A stretch of 64,000 nt of DNA from Myrica gale (taxonomy: Eukaryota > Streptophyta > Magnoliopsida > Fagales > Myricaceae): positions 12,098,501 to 12,162,500 of the forward strand of contig OZ005613.1 in assembly GCA_963930655.1 (NCBI GenBank), read 5' to 3'. Below are positions 45,601-58,148 of the stretch, in pieces. Every line of letters starts with the position of its first letter. Within the stretch, counting starts at the first letter, position 1. Below the pieces are notes generated by a model. The model worked only from the letters and a program-made list of their open reading frames with translations, was not told where the DNA came from and did no database searches. A program made the translations under genes and the position numbers.

Positions 45601-47363
45601 GCGTACTACTTTGATAAAGTCTGTGGCTACTTCTCTACCGCAGTACTACATGCAGTCTTTTATGCTGCCAGCGGGCTGGTGTGATAAGGTGGATAGGTTG
45701 CTTAAAGATTTTTGTTGGGGTTTTCCATTGAACAAGAACATAAACTACACCTCTAAGGCTTGGGGTACTATCTGCCAACCTAAACAAGCTGGAGGTCTGG
45801 GTATACGCAAGATGTCGGATATCAACAAAGCTTTTTTTATGAAATTAGGCTGGCATGTTATGACTAAAGCTCATACTCTATGGGTCAATCTCCTTAAAGC
45901 TAAGTATTTTCCAGCTACCTCTTTTCTGAGGTCTAGCGCCAAATTAGGAGCTTCCCTCATGTGGCAAGGTTTGTCAAAAATTCGTGAACTACTCAAATCC
46001 GAGGTGTGTTTTATTCCTCAGAATAGTGGATCTATTAGCATCATGGATGATCCTTGGCTCCCTTGTGTAGCAGGTTTTTCCCCTGTATGGCAGTCACGGG
46101 CAGCATAGAATTGCACGGTCAAATGGGTGGCTGAATTGTCTCATGTGCATTCGGAGAGCTGGAATGTTTTATTGTTGCGCTCTCTTTTTCACCCTGATAT
46201 TGTGGATTATATTCTAACTCTCCCACCTCCTTCTCCTGAAAAGCAAGATTCTATTATTTGGTGTTCGAATCCTAGAGGAAGTTTTTTCGGTGAAAAGTGC
46301 AGTGGAAAAAATGCAATAAGCTAAACGTCCTCCTAGTAGTATTATGAATGAGCAAGATTGGTCCAAACTTTGGAAACTCCACTTGCAGGATCGCCTTAAA
46401 CTCCTGCTTTGGAAAGTTGCAGGGGAAGCCATACCTGTCCAAGCTCCTCCTTTTTGTTTGGCTTCTACTGAAATGTCAGCATCTATGTGTTGTGGTAGTT
46501 GCGGGGAGCAAGCGGAAACCATTTTTCATCTCTTTCGGAATTGCTATATAGCACGTATGTTGTGGCTGCTTTCAGCTTGGCCAATAGATATCATAGAATC
46601 CCGGGGGATTCTCCTGCTTCTTGGATCCATTCTTTACTTAATGCCGAAGCCATTTTGGGAATTCGTCTCAGCTCTTTTGCGGCCTTCATCCTCAATGTGG
46701 CTCTAGTTATTGATGTACTATGGGAGATCGCAACAAAGCTCTGCATGAGAGCCAGTATTCCACTATCAATGACCTAAAGACTTCTGTATTGCGCCGGTAT
46801 CAGGAACACTACTCAGTTTGGTTCTCTGTTCGTCCATCCTTTGCCTCTTCTTGGAATCCTCCGAAGTCAGGCTTCATGAAGATCAATTTCGACGTGGCAA
46901 TCCGTCGATCCGGATCGTACATAGTTGTCTCTTGCAGAGACGCTTCTAGCTCCCTCTGTACGGTGTACACTGAGCGAATTAGAGCTATGGACCCACTTAT
47001 GGGTGAAACTTTGGCTTGTGTTCGTGCTGTTGAAGTAGCCTTTCAGAAGCAATGGTCTTGTGTATCTTTTAAGACTGATTCCAAGCTTCTCTCGCTGGAT
47101 ATTAACAACTATCATCTTCCCCCTTGCTGGAAGATTGAGGATATGATGCTCTCTCTTCGCCAAACTTTTAAGGCTCAGTCCTCGTGGTCTTTACATTGGG
47201 TTCCTCGTCGACTCAATTACCAGGCACATCTTTTAGCGCAGTGGGCAGCTCGCACTTCAATTTCTGGTTTTTCGAATGTTGCTTGTTTCCCGTTTCATAT
47301 TTTGAACTGTGATGTGAACTCTGTTTTAGTCTAATTTCATTAATACTATGAGTTTGAAAAAAA
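42620..47363 (+). mobile_element. L1-type LINE insertion, 4.74 kb, 12-bp TSD, 5'-truncated
   Basis: Bounded by AAGCTTTGACAT on both sides, with an A9 tail at 47357-47365. The 5' part (42620-43228) looks like the end of ORF1 or the inter-ORF region with no intact frame. ORF2 follows from 43229. Because the left duplication is at 42608, the forward ORF1 at 38170-39470 is not part of this insertion. Confidence 0.85.
43229..47334 (+). pseudogene. LINE ORF2: endonuclease, RT, zf-RVT, RNase H
   Basis: Endonuclease from ATG 43229 (MKALFWNCHG, CLVETKIGDS, GDFNEVLEQ, AYTWAND, SSDHCPILLQ). RT is intact over 44405-46108: SKAPGPDGMTASFYQTYW, QFRPIGLCNVCYKII, LKLDMARAYDRMEWCFILLV, SRGLRQGDPLSPFLFILASE, LLFADDLFVLC. 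Next come a zinc-binding region (SMCCGSCGEQAETIFHLFRN, 46480-46550) and RNase H 46850-47334 (FMKINFDVAIRRSG, SLHWVPRRLNYQAHLLAQW). Breaks: stop at about 43289, frame change near 43633, stop at about 44091, frame change near 44400, stop at 46106, later frame changes. Compared with the other LINEs here it is the best preserved and probably the youngest. Confidence 0.9.
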
Positions 47364-47375
47364 AAGCTTTGACAT
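47364..47375 (+). repeat. Right target-site duplication of the LINE
   Basis: AAGCTTTGACAT following the A-tail. The first two A may belong to the tail. Confidence 0.85.
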
Positions 47376-48570
47376 TGAGCTATGTTTTGAAGAAATTAGC
47401 AATACTTGCCATCTGCCATTAAATCTCTTCCAAGCATCTCTCTTTCTCACTGTTCCCGATGCACATTTCCGACAATGCTTGCCAACATAAATTGTGGTCA
47501 CATAATCAAATTGGAGGCCACCGAATATTCTTACGAATCTATTCCTTAGGCCCAAATAGATAAGAATAATAATGATTGATAATCTTTTTACTAAGTATGA
47601 TACTATACGTAATTCAGTGCTCGCCAAGGTCCTTAGCCAAAAGAATAAAAGGTTAATTATACTTTGTAGCCACGAAGTTTGAAAAGTTTGATATTTTTCA
47701 CCCTTTCTTATTTTTGAGATATTATGCCCCCATAACTTTTGGATTTCATCGATTTGCATCCCCCGATTAATTTTGTAGTCAAAATGAACGAAAATGTCAA
47801 GCACGTGCATAACACGTGGCTTGCTTGCCTATTTTACCCTCGATATTCAAACAGTTATGATGATAACACCCTTAATAAAATCTTGATTCCATAATTGACA
47901 CATTCATAGATTTTTTACATTACAATGCAATGCAAAGCCGCAAAATCATGGACGCATAACTCAATGTTCTCCGTTTTAAATGTGAGTGCAACCTTGATCT
48001 GATTTTGGGTATCCAAAGTATTTAAATGTTGATTCAACATAGGGCAGAACTCGGGAGACCGAATCAACGACAACGGGAGAGGTTAGGGCAAGTAAAAGAA
48101 CACTTAGATTGTTTTGAGTTAATGATAAACATACAAGAGAAGACAAATGATAGAAACTCAAGCATTCTCGGTTTAGCTTTGCAATCAGAGTTATAATTGA
48201 GTAAAGTAAAGCTGTGTGTATTATTGGATGTTTAAACTCATTAATTTCATGTACAAGTTCGTGGTCGAACTTTTCACCCATGTTTTTTTAGTTCTAAGTT
48301 TGTTTTACTTATTAATTAACATTTAAAAATAAATTTTATTATTCAATTCGTATACATCTTTGTAAATTCATATTATGTAATAGTGACTTAACAATTGTCA
48401 TAGTCGTGATTAAATAAACTATATTTATGTATTATTAAACCTTGTATGTACAATAAATCCTACACAATAGTTTATATTTTCACGAAATAGATTGCCACAA
48501 ATTTAGACAGATCAATATCGAGTGTATACAAAATTGCTGGAGATTGTAAAAGAGTGATTAATTTTTTTTT
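47376..48570. other. Intergenic, nothing recognised
   Basis: AT-rich. The segment 47652-47830 (CACGAAGTTTGAAAAG..., CCCCATAACTTTTGG..., AACACGTGGC) resembles one arm of the foldback MITE families seen elsewhere, but the partner arm was not found. No gene seen. Confidence 0.35.
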
Positions 48571-48826
48571 AGGGTTAAATGCATGTCATGCCCCTGTGGT
48601 ATGCGGTAATAGCAAATATGTCCCTGAGGTAAACAAAGTCTTTTTCATACCCCTGAGGTAAACAGTCATGAGCAAATATGCCCTTTCATACTCTAGAGGT
48701 AAACATAACGGAAGGACATATTTGCTCCTGAATATTTACCTCAGGGGTATGAAAAAGACTTTGTTTACCCCAGGGGCATATTTACTATTATCGCATACCA
48801 CAGGGACATAGTAAACATTTAACCCT
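48571..48826. mobile_element. Foldback MITE, 256 bp, upstream of the TWINKY-like gene
   Basis: A nearly perfect palindrome: AGGGTTAAATG at 48571 and CATTTAACCCT at 48826. Arms contain CCCCTGTGGTATGCG, CCCTGAGGTAAACAAAGTC and the reverse. It is flanked by T-runs on both sides (9 and 7 T), so a target duplication cannot be told from a homopolymer. It ends 180 bp before the ATG of the TWINKY-like gene, so it may fall in the promoter or leader. Transcripts through it would form a long hairpin. Confidence 0.85.
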
Positions 48827-49005
48827 TTTTTTTAAATAAATATATTCTAACTAAACAAAAGGTACTAGTGAAATAGGGCGAGAGGTATCCGCTTATAGCA
48901 AGAACAGAGGAGATAAAAGGTGTTTCTCGCAGCTCGCTCTCTCCTTAGTGTCTGCCGAAGTTGGACTTTCGAATCAAAATTCAAGAACGCAGTAGAGTAG
49001 CTAAC

Positions 49006-52000
49006 ATGCCAGTCGGTCACCATTGTCTTTGTCGTCCTTTCCACACGTTCTTATCCTCCAAACTATTGCTTGGTGCGTCATTAACTGCCTCTCCCAGGAG
49101 ATTACGCCGTGTCCGGGTTCGCTCGCTATCTCATATAACCACCGCCAGCACGTCACCAGGTACTGCTTAGCTTCATCCAAACAGTGGAAATCGGTACCCA
49201 GTTCGGTTACAATATACTGTTTTTTGCCATTCTTGCCCGAGTTATGTATTGACAGCTCACTCGCTTACATTGATTTTACCGCGCTATTTGTGTTTCCGCA
49301 ACAAAGATTCTTTTTGCTTCGCTGGTCGTTGAGAATAGAAAGGAAAATAGAATTGGGAATCTCATTCTTTTGATGCTTTTTGTCAATTGTTTTTTTTAAT
49401 CTTTTTATAGTCTCAGTTCGTTAGAAGTTAGCTCATCCATGCAATATGCTATTTATTTCAGAAGCTAAATTTTACTTTCTTTACTCGCACTTCTCGGCAA
49501 TCAAACCGGGCATTTAGAAAATAATATGAAGGTTATGCTCTCTGAGATTACTTTTCACTTTCCATTTTCTGCATTACGTAAAATTTTGAGGTGAAGCTTT
49601 TTTTTTTCTAAGCAATTTTGTGGTGAAGTAAGAATACAGAAACTCGCTCTTTGGTATCTTCTGTTTTTTCTCAATTATTTTAGTTGTATGTGGAGCGAAT
49701 TGTTGTTTTAATTGACTATATGGGTCGTTCATGAAGCTAACGCGGAGCAAATAGGAGTGGAAACCGATTATTCGGCTAGAGTTAGTGTGTTAAAGCAGAA
49801 ACTGAAGCTTCTTGGTATCAACTGCCATGATTTTGTTACGCCTGGAAAGTACCATCACTTGTTTTGCACCAAGGTTTTCTCCGTCTTTATGCAATTTTGT
49901 TTGTACAATATTGCAGTAGTATGTCACGTTCATCGTGGCAGTTTTCTTTTTGGTCTACCTTTTGTTTTGTCCATATTGTTCGAAGCAGTCTTTTTATATT
50001 CTAAACATTTTCAATTTGTGTTTGAATCCTGCTTTTTTCTGTAACATAGTGCAATGGTGGGCAGTCAATGGTGAGGAGTTTATCTCTTCACATCCTCCAA
50101 GATGGGTGAGGTTCTTATCCTACTTCACAGATATGCATACTTATATGGTAGTAGGTTGAGGAGGAATTATGATATAATTGCTCCTGTGACTCAATGTTGT
50201 AGGAGTCTTGCGATGTGGAGGTGTTTCCATACTGAATGTGGATGGGCAGGCCAGGTAAAAATATTATAAGCGTTCACATCTATATCTTTTATGCAAAATG
50301 AGATAAACCAAAGCAGTTGTTTGTTCTGCTTTAGGCATTTGCAGATATCGGAGCAGCTTGTAATGACGTCACTGGTAAAGTCAAGTCCTTTGGGCAGATG
50401 TCTGAGGAAAGTTTAGGATTAGAGCCCCTTGGTGCCAAGGTACCTAGATTGTTGTTTTCATATGTTTCATGTGTCTTGAGTATATTCCTAACAAGAATGA
50501 CAGTAGGGATTTTTTCAAGGCATGTCCGTTGAGGTTTCTGGTAAGCGAGGATGCCCTTATAGTCTAATTGGTATGGTGTTTGAAGTACAAGGGGGATCAT
50601 GCTGGAAATTAAGCATATAGTTGACCCAGTTCTAAACAAAGGTGAAACTTCATTGCATTATGCCATCCCCAAAACTGACAGAACTGGTTCCTGGACCACC
50701 CATTGTAGTTCAATTTGTGTTCTGCAAAATTTGAACCCTGTGGACTGCAAGCAGGAATATATAAGCACAAACTTGTATTTGCTATGTGCAATTTTCAGGA
50801 CCCATTTGAACTTGTCATTAATTGATGTTATTCTTTGTCTCAGCTGATTGCATATTTTGGGGAGCGGATGATATCTGAGAAAACATTGCAAAGAAATGCT
50901 GTTATGCAAATGGTTAATGATAAGGTACCATACAGTTGTGGTGAATCCCAACATCCCACTAATTAGGGTATATATATGTATGAACAAAAACCCATCTGGA
51001 TATTCATTAGATTAAGTTTGAGTTTTTTGCCCTAATTGCAATATTGGAGCATGTAATATTACAGGATACCCATTTGATTTCATGTGTGCATATTTATCCA
51101 TTTAGTTGGTTCAAAAGGAAATTAGTTGACCAATAATGATCTTTACACCTTGGTTACATGTCAGTTTCACTCAACTAGGTCTTAGTCCTGAATAAAATAC
51201 AGTTTCCTCTGTTGAGTAAGCTTTAGTGCACAAACTTGATCAATTAATTGGGCTGGCACCGCGTTATTTATCTTCTCAATCAGATAAGATAAGCCAAGAC
51301 CTGTTTTGTTCTTTTTCATCCCCCTGTCAGTTCTAGGTCCACCATTCTTCACTATATTATTTCATCATCAATGAATAATCCATCTTAAATCTCAACAACA
51401 TCTTTTCCATGTCTGTCTCTGCTGTTGCTTTAATCCTCAGGAACTTCATCTGGGAGATGATGACACTTACTGATTGCCACTGAAGTTTCTATATGCAGAA
51501 TGTCATTGCATTTACTTACAGACAAAATGGACTGCTTGTTGGTTGCAAGTACCGAACTATAGGAAAAAAGTTTTGGCAGGTAAACGGCTAAGACTTAGCT
51601 TGGAGTTTTATATTACCAGATGTGGAAGATAGCATTAGATTTTTTACATCCAAATTGCTAGTTTGCTGTATCTTCTGTAAATGGTGCAATACTCTACTGG
51701 ATTGCCAAGACTGCTTATGCTTAAATTCCGGATGATTTGGATGATCGTAGCTTTTAACTTGCTGCGGAATGGGTTATTGGAGAGCTTATATACCCTGGAG
51801 TAATAGATTTTGTGTGCCATGAGGATGATCTGCTTTTGTATGTACCACAGTGCATTATTATGACCAACATGAACATATAACTTCAAGGAAAGGATATCTT
51901 GATCTATTGGTGGATTCTTGTTCTTTCACTGTCTATATGTTTGACCTTTTATTATTTTTGTTGAACTAGGATGATGGACTCCTGTTTAATGTTTTTGAGT

Positions 52001-52087
52001 TATACATCATTTTCTGTGATGATTTCTGAAACAAAATTGAGATGCATTCCAATCGGGATTCTAATTTTGACTTCTTCTTCTTCTTCT

Positions 52088-52127
<40 letters not shown>

Positions 52128-55100
52128 CTCTCATGCTCTAATTATCATGTACATGCAGGAGAAGGGTACAGAGAAGACATTGTATGGGCTTGATGATATA
52201 AATGGTGCGCTTGAAATCATCATTGTAATTTCTCTGCCACCCGTTTCAGCTGCTGTTCTAGTGTGATTCAAGTCTCTCCCACTAACTCTTCCCTGATTTC
52301 ATTACTTGTGATGTTGAGTACAGGTTGAAGGAGAAATAGATAAGCTTTCACTGGAGGAAGCTGGCCTCTGCAATTGTGTTAGTGTTCCTGGTGGTGCACC
52401 AGGAAAGGTTTCTGATAAAGAAGTACCATCTTTTGAAAAGGTTTGCACTAGGACTACAAATTTTGTAGACTGTTTAACCACTTTTATGCAATAATTGTCT
52501 TTGTTATTTATGATAATCTTATTATAAATCTCCTCCTACGGGTCTGAAAGGTTATCAAACTTGCAACTGTAAAATGTTTCAGATGAAAAGCAGATGACAA
52601 TGTGTATTTCTGGAATAAATGAACCATAGCTTAACATGGAGACAAAAACAGATCATACATATCTATGTTCAAGCAAAAAGATTTAAACAAAATATTTTTT
52701 AGTCCTAAGGAGTTTGGTTTGGAGTATATACATTGACCAAGTGGGTGGTTTGATTTGCCTGGCAATCTTATTATAAACCATAATTTTGATGGTGTCTGAC
52801 GGAAATTCATCTTGTGCCATTTTTCTACGGTTACTTTATGATTGGATGCATGTTTTAGGCAGTTTCCATTGTGAGTCTTTCTTATGATTGTAATTCCAAT
52901 TGGATTATCAACTATAGTATCCTGACATAGATATATCCCACATACTCGTTCATTTTTGTTATCTATGTAGGAAAAGGGTTGATATCAATCCTAGTGTAGG
53001 AATTTCTGAAGGGAAACTTCTTTTAGGGTTTAGGAAGAGCTTGTTTAGGACTTTTATGAGACGAAGGGTGAACAATATTGGAGTACACAAGTTTAGTGAT
53101 AGTGTATGGGAAGGATTCAAGTGTACATGATGAAACAAAGAGAAAAGCTATGGTTTGGGTGGCTACTCTAGGGCCGGGAAGAATAGTGAGTATTTGGTAT
53201 ATATTTGATGGATAGGTATTTTGGTTTCTTTACAGTTGAATTTTAGGAAACAATAGATGCAAAATGCTGGAAAATTGAAAAAACAAACAAACAAACAGAA
53301 AGAAGAAAGAAGAAACAAATCTGGGCATCACACCTTGTGATCTTGATTATCACAATTAGGGTTTCTTCAGGACCATACCTCGAAGGAGGATTGCATTCCA
53401 TAATCCTCAACAGCAATTGTTGCTGTAAATTTCATACCATCTTCTTCTTTCCACAGAAATAGTATAAGTGTTGCCACTACATCCATCTATTTTTGCACTA
53501 ACGCTTACCCTTAAAGGACCCTGACTCCTTGGGCTTTAACCCTAGGGTCCAAATTGATATAATGATGAAACCCCAATAAAACTCAATAACATAGCAAAAC
53601 TGAAAATGAGACTGAATGCAATATATTAGGACTAAATTGAAGTATAATAAAATAAAACCATCTTCTCGCCCCTTGTATTACATCTTAATGCTCGTATATG
53701 TTACTTTGATCTATTAGGCTATTTTACTTCACAGGTCTGAATATAATCAGCAGGAAAAACATGGTGACCAGCCATACATGCATCATTCAAAACCCTTGTC
53801 TTATAACACGTTAGAACTATTAATTTCTAGCAGTGGGTCTAGTCTAATGTTTAGTTAGATTTTTTTTAGTTGCTATTTAGAGTCACTTCTTCAAGTTTGA
53901 TGCAATATCTAGGTTCAATTTTTCGCCTTTCTGGTGGTCAAATTGGTGAGGTTCATGTTTTCTCTCTAAATATTGTATCTTAGTCTCTTATCATTTGGCA
54001 ATTTATGTTTTTTTTAACTGCTTGAAAATGCATGTGAAGACAGGACACAGCATATCGGTATCTCTGGAACTGCAAGGAGAACCTGGATAAGGTATGTAAA
54101 ATTGATGCCTGCCTTTCAAGTAGAGCTTTGTTTATACGTTAAGCTTTTAAGTTTTTCTTCTCCCAACTCTTAGGTTTCTCGCATTATCTTGGCAACTGAT
54201 GGTGATGCTTCAGGCCAAGCTTTGGCTGAAGAGCTGGCACGCCGCCTTGGAAAAGACAGGTTCCATCATCTGAAGCAACTTTTCTGTCAGAAATTCCAGA
54301 ATCTGTATGAGAACTCATAATTCTGCATTATGATCCAGGCACGACTTGCAAGTTCACCTTGCAAATCAATTATTGCCATGAAAAACAACTTAATGAACCT
54401 CTACCTGATTCAGAGTGGAAGAACATAAGGCAGATGCGGATTCCTTGGAAAAAAAAATTGTGTCTACGTAAAATGTTGTAGAAGCTGTGGCAATTGCATC
54501 ATCTTGACTCTTTCTTTACTTTTAGAGATTGGATAATCTTGCTAGGGCCAGCAAAGTTTAACATAATCAAAGTAGGTAGCTGCATATTGTGGTCCAAGTG
54601 AATTATAAGTTAACAATAGTTTAGCAGGCCTATCTATGATGGGTTTAAAAAGGGTTGTACAGAGTTTGAATTTTAAATAGCATCTTGTTGTGAGGACAGT
54701 TGGACTTTACCTAATGTCCTTACTTTACAGTTTCCTTCAATCAAATGGTTGAGTTACTTGAGTCGATCCTATAATTGGATTTATCTGCATATTCCTTTTC
54801 CTTTTTGTGGGTGCAGATGTTGGCAAGTCCAATGGCCAAAGAAACCGGACTCCAGTTGTTTTAAAGATGCGAATGAGGTCTGATACTTGCTTCCTCTCTT
54901 TCCTGAATTATTTTCTCTGTCTCTATTTTTTTCTTGTTGTCAATTTTGTGACATTTTTGGTTTTGTGTTTCTTTCTTGAAGATTCTTAGATGTTGATGTA
55001 TAGGAGCGTTTGACCAAAAAACACTTTGAACTTTTCTCTAGGCCATTGTTTCTTTTCTGGTTTAGAACTCTTCGGAAAAAAAATTACACTTATTCTGGTA

Positions 55101-57204
55101 TTGGAGCAGTAACAATAGTTGTGAAAAAGTACACAACATTTTGTTATGTTAATATATTGCTGGGAAGGATCTATAATACTTGGGTTGAGGCAAAAATATA
55201 GGACTTGAAATTCCATGCATAAAAACTATAGACTGATAAATTTCTAAAGTGATTTCTAAAGCAAAAATAAAGTATTGCAGCTTAATTTAGCATGCAACCA
55301 ACAATTAAGTAATTTATCAAAATAACTTCTAATACGTCAAATCTTTGTACAGCTTAGAGCAGAATTTAATCTCACCCATGATCAATTATATAAAATCCAT
55401 AGTTCCAGTTCTGGTATCCTCCACCCGTAACTATTTCACGTTGTCTTCATTTTGGGAAAGCATTAACGGGCATGGACGGAAAAGTTAAGCTGTTGTCTTC
55501 CGAGTGATTTTTAAGTTTTAGCAATCTACAGCCTTATATTTCTGGGCATACATCATGCAGTAGTGGAAGTTAGACATACTACTTGTAAGGTTTCTCAAGA
55601 TCTCAATCCAATCTATTTTATTGATTTCAAAATTAGAGGAAAAAAAAGGAAGAAAAAAGTACTCAAAAGTCTCCACCCAAGCCAGTTTTTTGGTTTTTGA
55701 AAAATCATTTCCCAAATTTATTTGCAAATAATTTTTCATCCTGCCTACCAACTTTCACAAACCCAAAAATGTTGTTTCACAAAACAACTTTTTTCAAAAC
55801 AAGAAACATATTCCAAGCTTCCTATCCAAAAAGGAGTGATTTCTATTGCCTAGTAAATCCCAAAATACAACATTGTCCACCTTAGCTGCATTTCCACCTA
55901 CCTTTAGAGATTTTCATGCATTGGGCCATGGAAGTGTCTTCCTTTTTGCACTCGTTGAAGCTATGTGCCTTCTTCATGTGAGTTACTTGGTTCTAATTGA
56001 AAAAAAAAAAAAAACTCCATTATCCTCCATTTTCAGAAAGAAGAATTCTAGTCATCATCTGAACCTTACCTTACAACTCTGGTTGTTTTCAAGTTTTGGG
56101 AAGAAAGATAATCTCCATGAAAGATATCAACTTTCTTACCTGTTTATTGAGGTGTTTTCCTTAGTATGGTTCTCCTTTACCATCCAAGGACAGTGTACAA
56201 GCTTTTCAAAAGTGGGAGAGTAACTTTTTGAGGTCCTTTGCACAGAGTTGGTACCCATGTTTATGAGGTCATTGGCACCTAACCCAGATACTACTGTCTT
56301 CACTTGGGCACCCCTCTAAGTTGATTCATGACTGCGTCTTAACGGGATTACTTCCCGGTTCATCCTGCAAGTCAAAGAGGAAAGGAGATCAGGAGCACCA
56401 TTGTGACTCACCTATCTTATTTCCTGCCAATCTTTCCTTCCCCGTTGATGGGACATACGATATAGACAAGTACTATATCTACAATTTATTGATGTGCTGT
56501 GGGGGAGGAAAATAGGTATACTACACTTGTGCAAGGTTATTCTCGTGGTGAGCTTTTTGTTCGGGTATTATGAAGCTTCCACCATTTCACCCAATGACTT
56601 GGAGAACAACAACTAAAAGGGTCACTAGCTTCATGCAGTGCCGATATCACATTGAGCTTCCATTGTCTAACTTTAGTTTCTATTATAAGATCAGTTTTAT
56701 GATTAATAGAGTCGGCTAGTTCTTCCTCTCCTTGTCTGAATTTTTCAGATCGTGAAGGTTACAAATTAATCTTATGCTATTGAGTTGGTACTTCCCTCTT
56801 TTGATATTAAGGTCATGCTTGGTCTTGCATTGTGTCTTAATGAAACCTTATTTACCTAACAAAAAAGCTCTAGTAGAAAGTTTATTACAGAAAGCTGTCC
56901 TTTTTGTCCCTTCTTTTTATACTTTTAGCGGAAGATGGTTTCTTTAGTGCTTTTGTTGCTTCTCATGAAAGAAAGATGATTTATGATAGATCACACTGGT
57001 TTAGTAATTGGAGTTTATGACCGAAGCATGTAATCGGAGTTTAGTGCATGTAATTCACTTATGTTATTCTTTGTATAAGCAGAAGTGATCATGAGGTTTG
57101 TTCTGATATGATAGGTTCTCATATATATGGGACCCGCTGCTTTGAAGAAGGTAATTGAAGATGCAGAGTTATATCAGCCCCATGTTGCAGATCGTGTAAA
57201 ATAG
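49006..57204 (+). CDS. TWINKY-like organellar primase (TWINKLE homologue without helicase), 13 exons, 371 aa
   Basis: Exons: 49006-49159, 49755-49873, 50050-50105, 50203-50254, 50335-50439, 50844-50924, 51499-51579, 52159-52224, 52324-52440, 54044-54091, 54174-54259, 54817-54877, 57115-57204. All are GT-AG, with phases consistent over 1116 nt. The first 50 residues are Ser/Arg/Leu-rich without acids, a plausible organelle transit peptide. A zinc-finger region follows (LFCTKCNGGQS ... MWRCFHTECGWAG; four Cys). Then the primase core (ELIAYFGERM-like, VIAFTYRQNGLLVGCKYRTI, YGLDDINGALEIIIVEGEID) and TOPRIM motifs VEGE and LATDGDASGQALAEELARRL. It ends CWQVQWPKKPDSSCFKDANE, then DAELYQPHVADRVK and a stop, exactly where TWINKLE would pass into its helicase. 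Arabidopsis TWINKY (At1g30660, 337 aa as I recall) has the same shape. Expected in mitochondria and/or plastids, role in DNA replication unproven. Confidence 0.85.
52092..52125 (+). repeat. (TC)n microsatellite in intron 7 of the TWINKY-like gene
   Basis: About 16 TC units after a TTC-rich lead-in, 34 bp before the exon 8 acceptor. It may form an extended polypyrimidine tract. Confidence 0.9.
54878..57114 (+). other. Last intron of the TWINKY-like gene (2.2 kb)
   Basis: Starts GTCTGATAC and ends GATATGATAG. Open frames inside (for example 55846-56223) show no recognisable similarity and are regarded as chance. The intron before it between exons 9 and 10 (52441-54043, 1.6 kb) is also plain. 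Confidence 0.5.
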
Positions 57205-57765
57205 AGAACACCATAGCTCATAGGTAGAGTATATACTGATGGAATACAGGCTTTTTCTGTGGTTAGGGGTATAAGGTTGTAAAAGGTATACAATTTAGAT
57301 TTTTGTTTATGGTGCTTAGTCGGGATTCTCTGGCCATCTTGTTAACTAATCATGAGAACTTGCTCATTATTGACAGGTTGAAATGTGGAAGGGGCCCTTC
57401 CCCCAAAAGGAAAAGATAAAAATCACATTTGGCCCGCCTAGTAAACGGTGAAATATTATCTTTGTTTCTCATAAATATTTAGAAAGATCTCCTCGGCTCC
57501 CTCTGAATTATGAGATTAACCCTCTTGGTCCCCCAAAATATCTGAAGAAAGATCTCCTTGGCTCCCTCTGAAGCACACAAGCTAACCCCCGCACCACCTC
57601 TCCCCCCCTCCAAAAAAAAAACTATGTTTATTTCAATCTGGAAACTGTAATGTGGTCATGTCTGAGAAAAGCTACTATATTTGATATTAATTGGCCATTC
57701 TTTCAAAATTTTGTGGGTGTTTTCTGTTTAGCGAAATTGGTTTTGTTGGTTACTGTGGTCGGGAT
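57205..57765 (+). other. 3' flank of the TWINKY-like gene
   Basis: Presumed 3' UTR and intergenic DNA. A CT/GA-rich pair of related phrases (AAAGATCTCCTCGGCTCCCTCTG at 57483 and AAAGATCTCCTTGGCTCCCTCTG at 57547) forms a short direct repeat. No gene seen. Confidence 0.4.
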
Positions 57766-57775
57766 TTTTATTTTT

Positions 57776-58138
57776 GGGGTAAATATGTTTTTCATGCACG
57801 AATTACTATAAGTTTTATCCTTTGCACCTTAAACTACTACTCTTGTTACATTTCACCCTCTAACTACTAATCTTGGAAGTTTTGCACTCTATCAAATTTT
57901 TAGACTAAAATGACGATAATGTTATTAACCCACTTTTCATATATTAAAAGTATTGTTTTCAATTCATAAAATTTTTAGGGGTATTATTGTAGAACGGATG
58001 GTGCAAAGTGTTAAAAAATTTGACAAAATGTGCAAAATATCTAAGAGTGGTAGTTAGATGGTGAAATGTAACAAAAGTGATAATTTATAGTGCAAAGTAT
58101 AAAAGTTGTGATAGTTTTTGGGTAAAAGTGTATTTGCC
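57776..58138. mobile_element. Foldback MITE, 363 bp, TSD TTTTATTTTT
   Basis: Arms are inverse copies (GGTAAATA..., CCTTTGCACCTTAAACTAC..., TTGTTACATTTCACC..., CTCTAACTAC; reverse at the right). Ends are GGGGTAAATA and TATTTGCC. TTTTATTTTT occurs at 57766-57775 and 58139-58148. A 9-10 bp duplication points to a Mutator-type origin. Same style as 6106-6489 but too diverged to be a recent sister. Confidence 0.85.
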
Positions 58139-58148
58139 TTTTATTTTT

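Noticed and set aside
38170-47363. One forward LINE with ORF1 at 38.2-39.5 kb and ORF2 at 43.2-47.3 kb
   Set aside because: The LINE with ORF2 has its own 12-bp target duplication starting at 42608, so ORF1 is outside that insertion, and 3 kb of unrelated DNA lies between.
47652-47830. Another foldback MITE
   Set aside because: Only one arm-like stretch was found; no inverted partner within 1 kb.
55846-56223. 125-codon open frame inside the TWINKY-like gene
   Set aside because: It lies in a GT-AG intron, starts without context, has a poly-Lys run from an A-stretch and shows no known family features.
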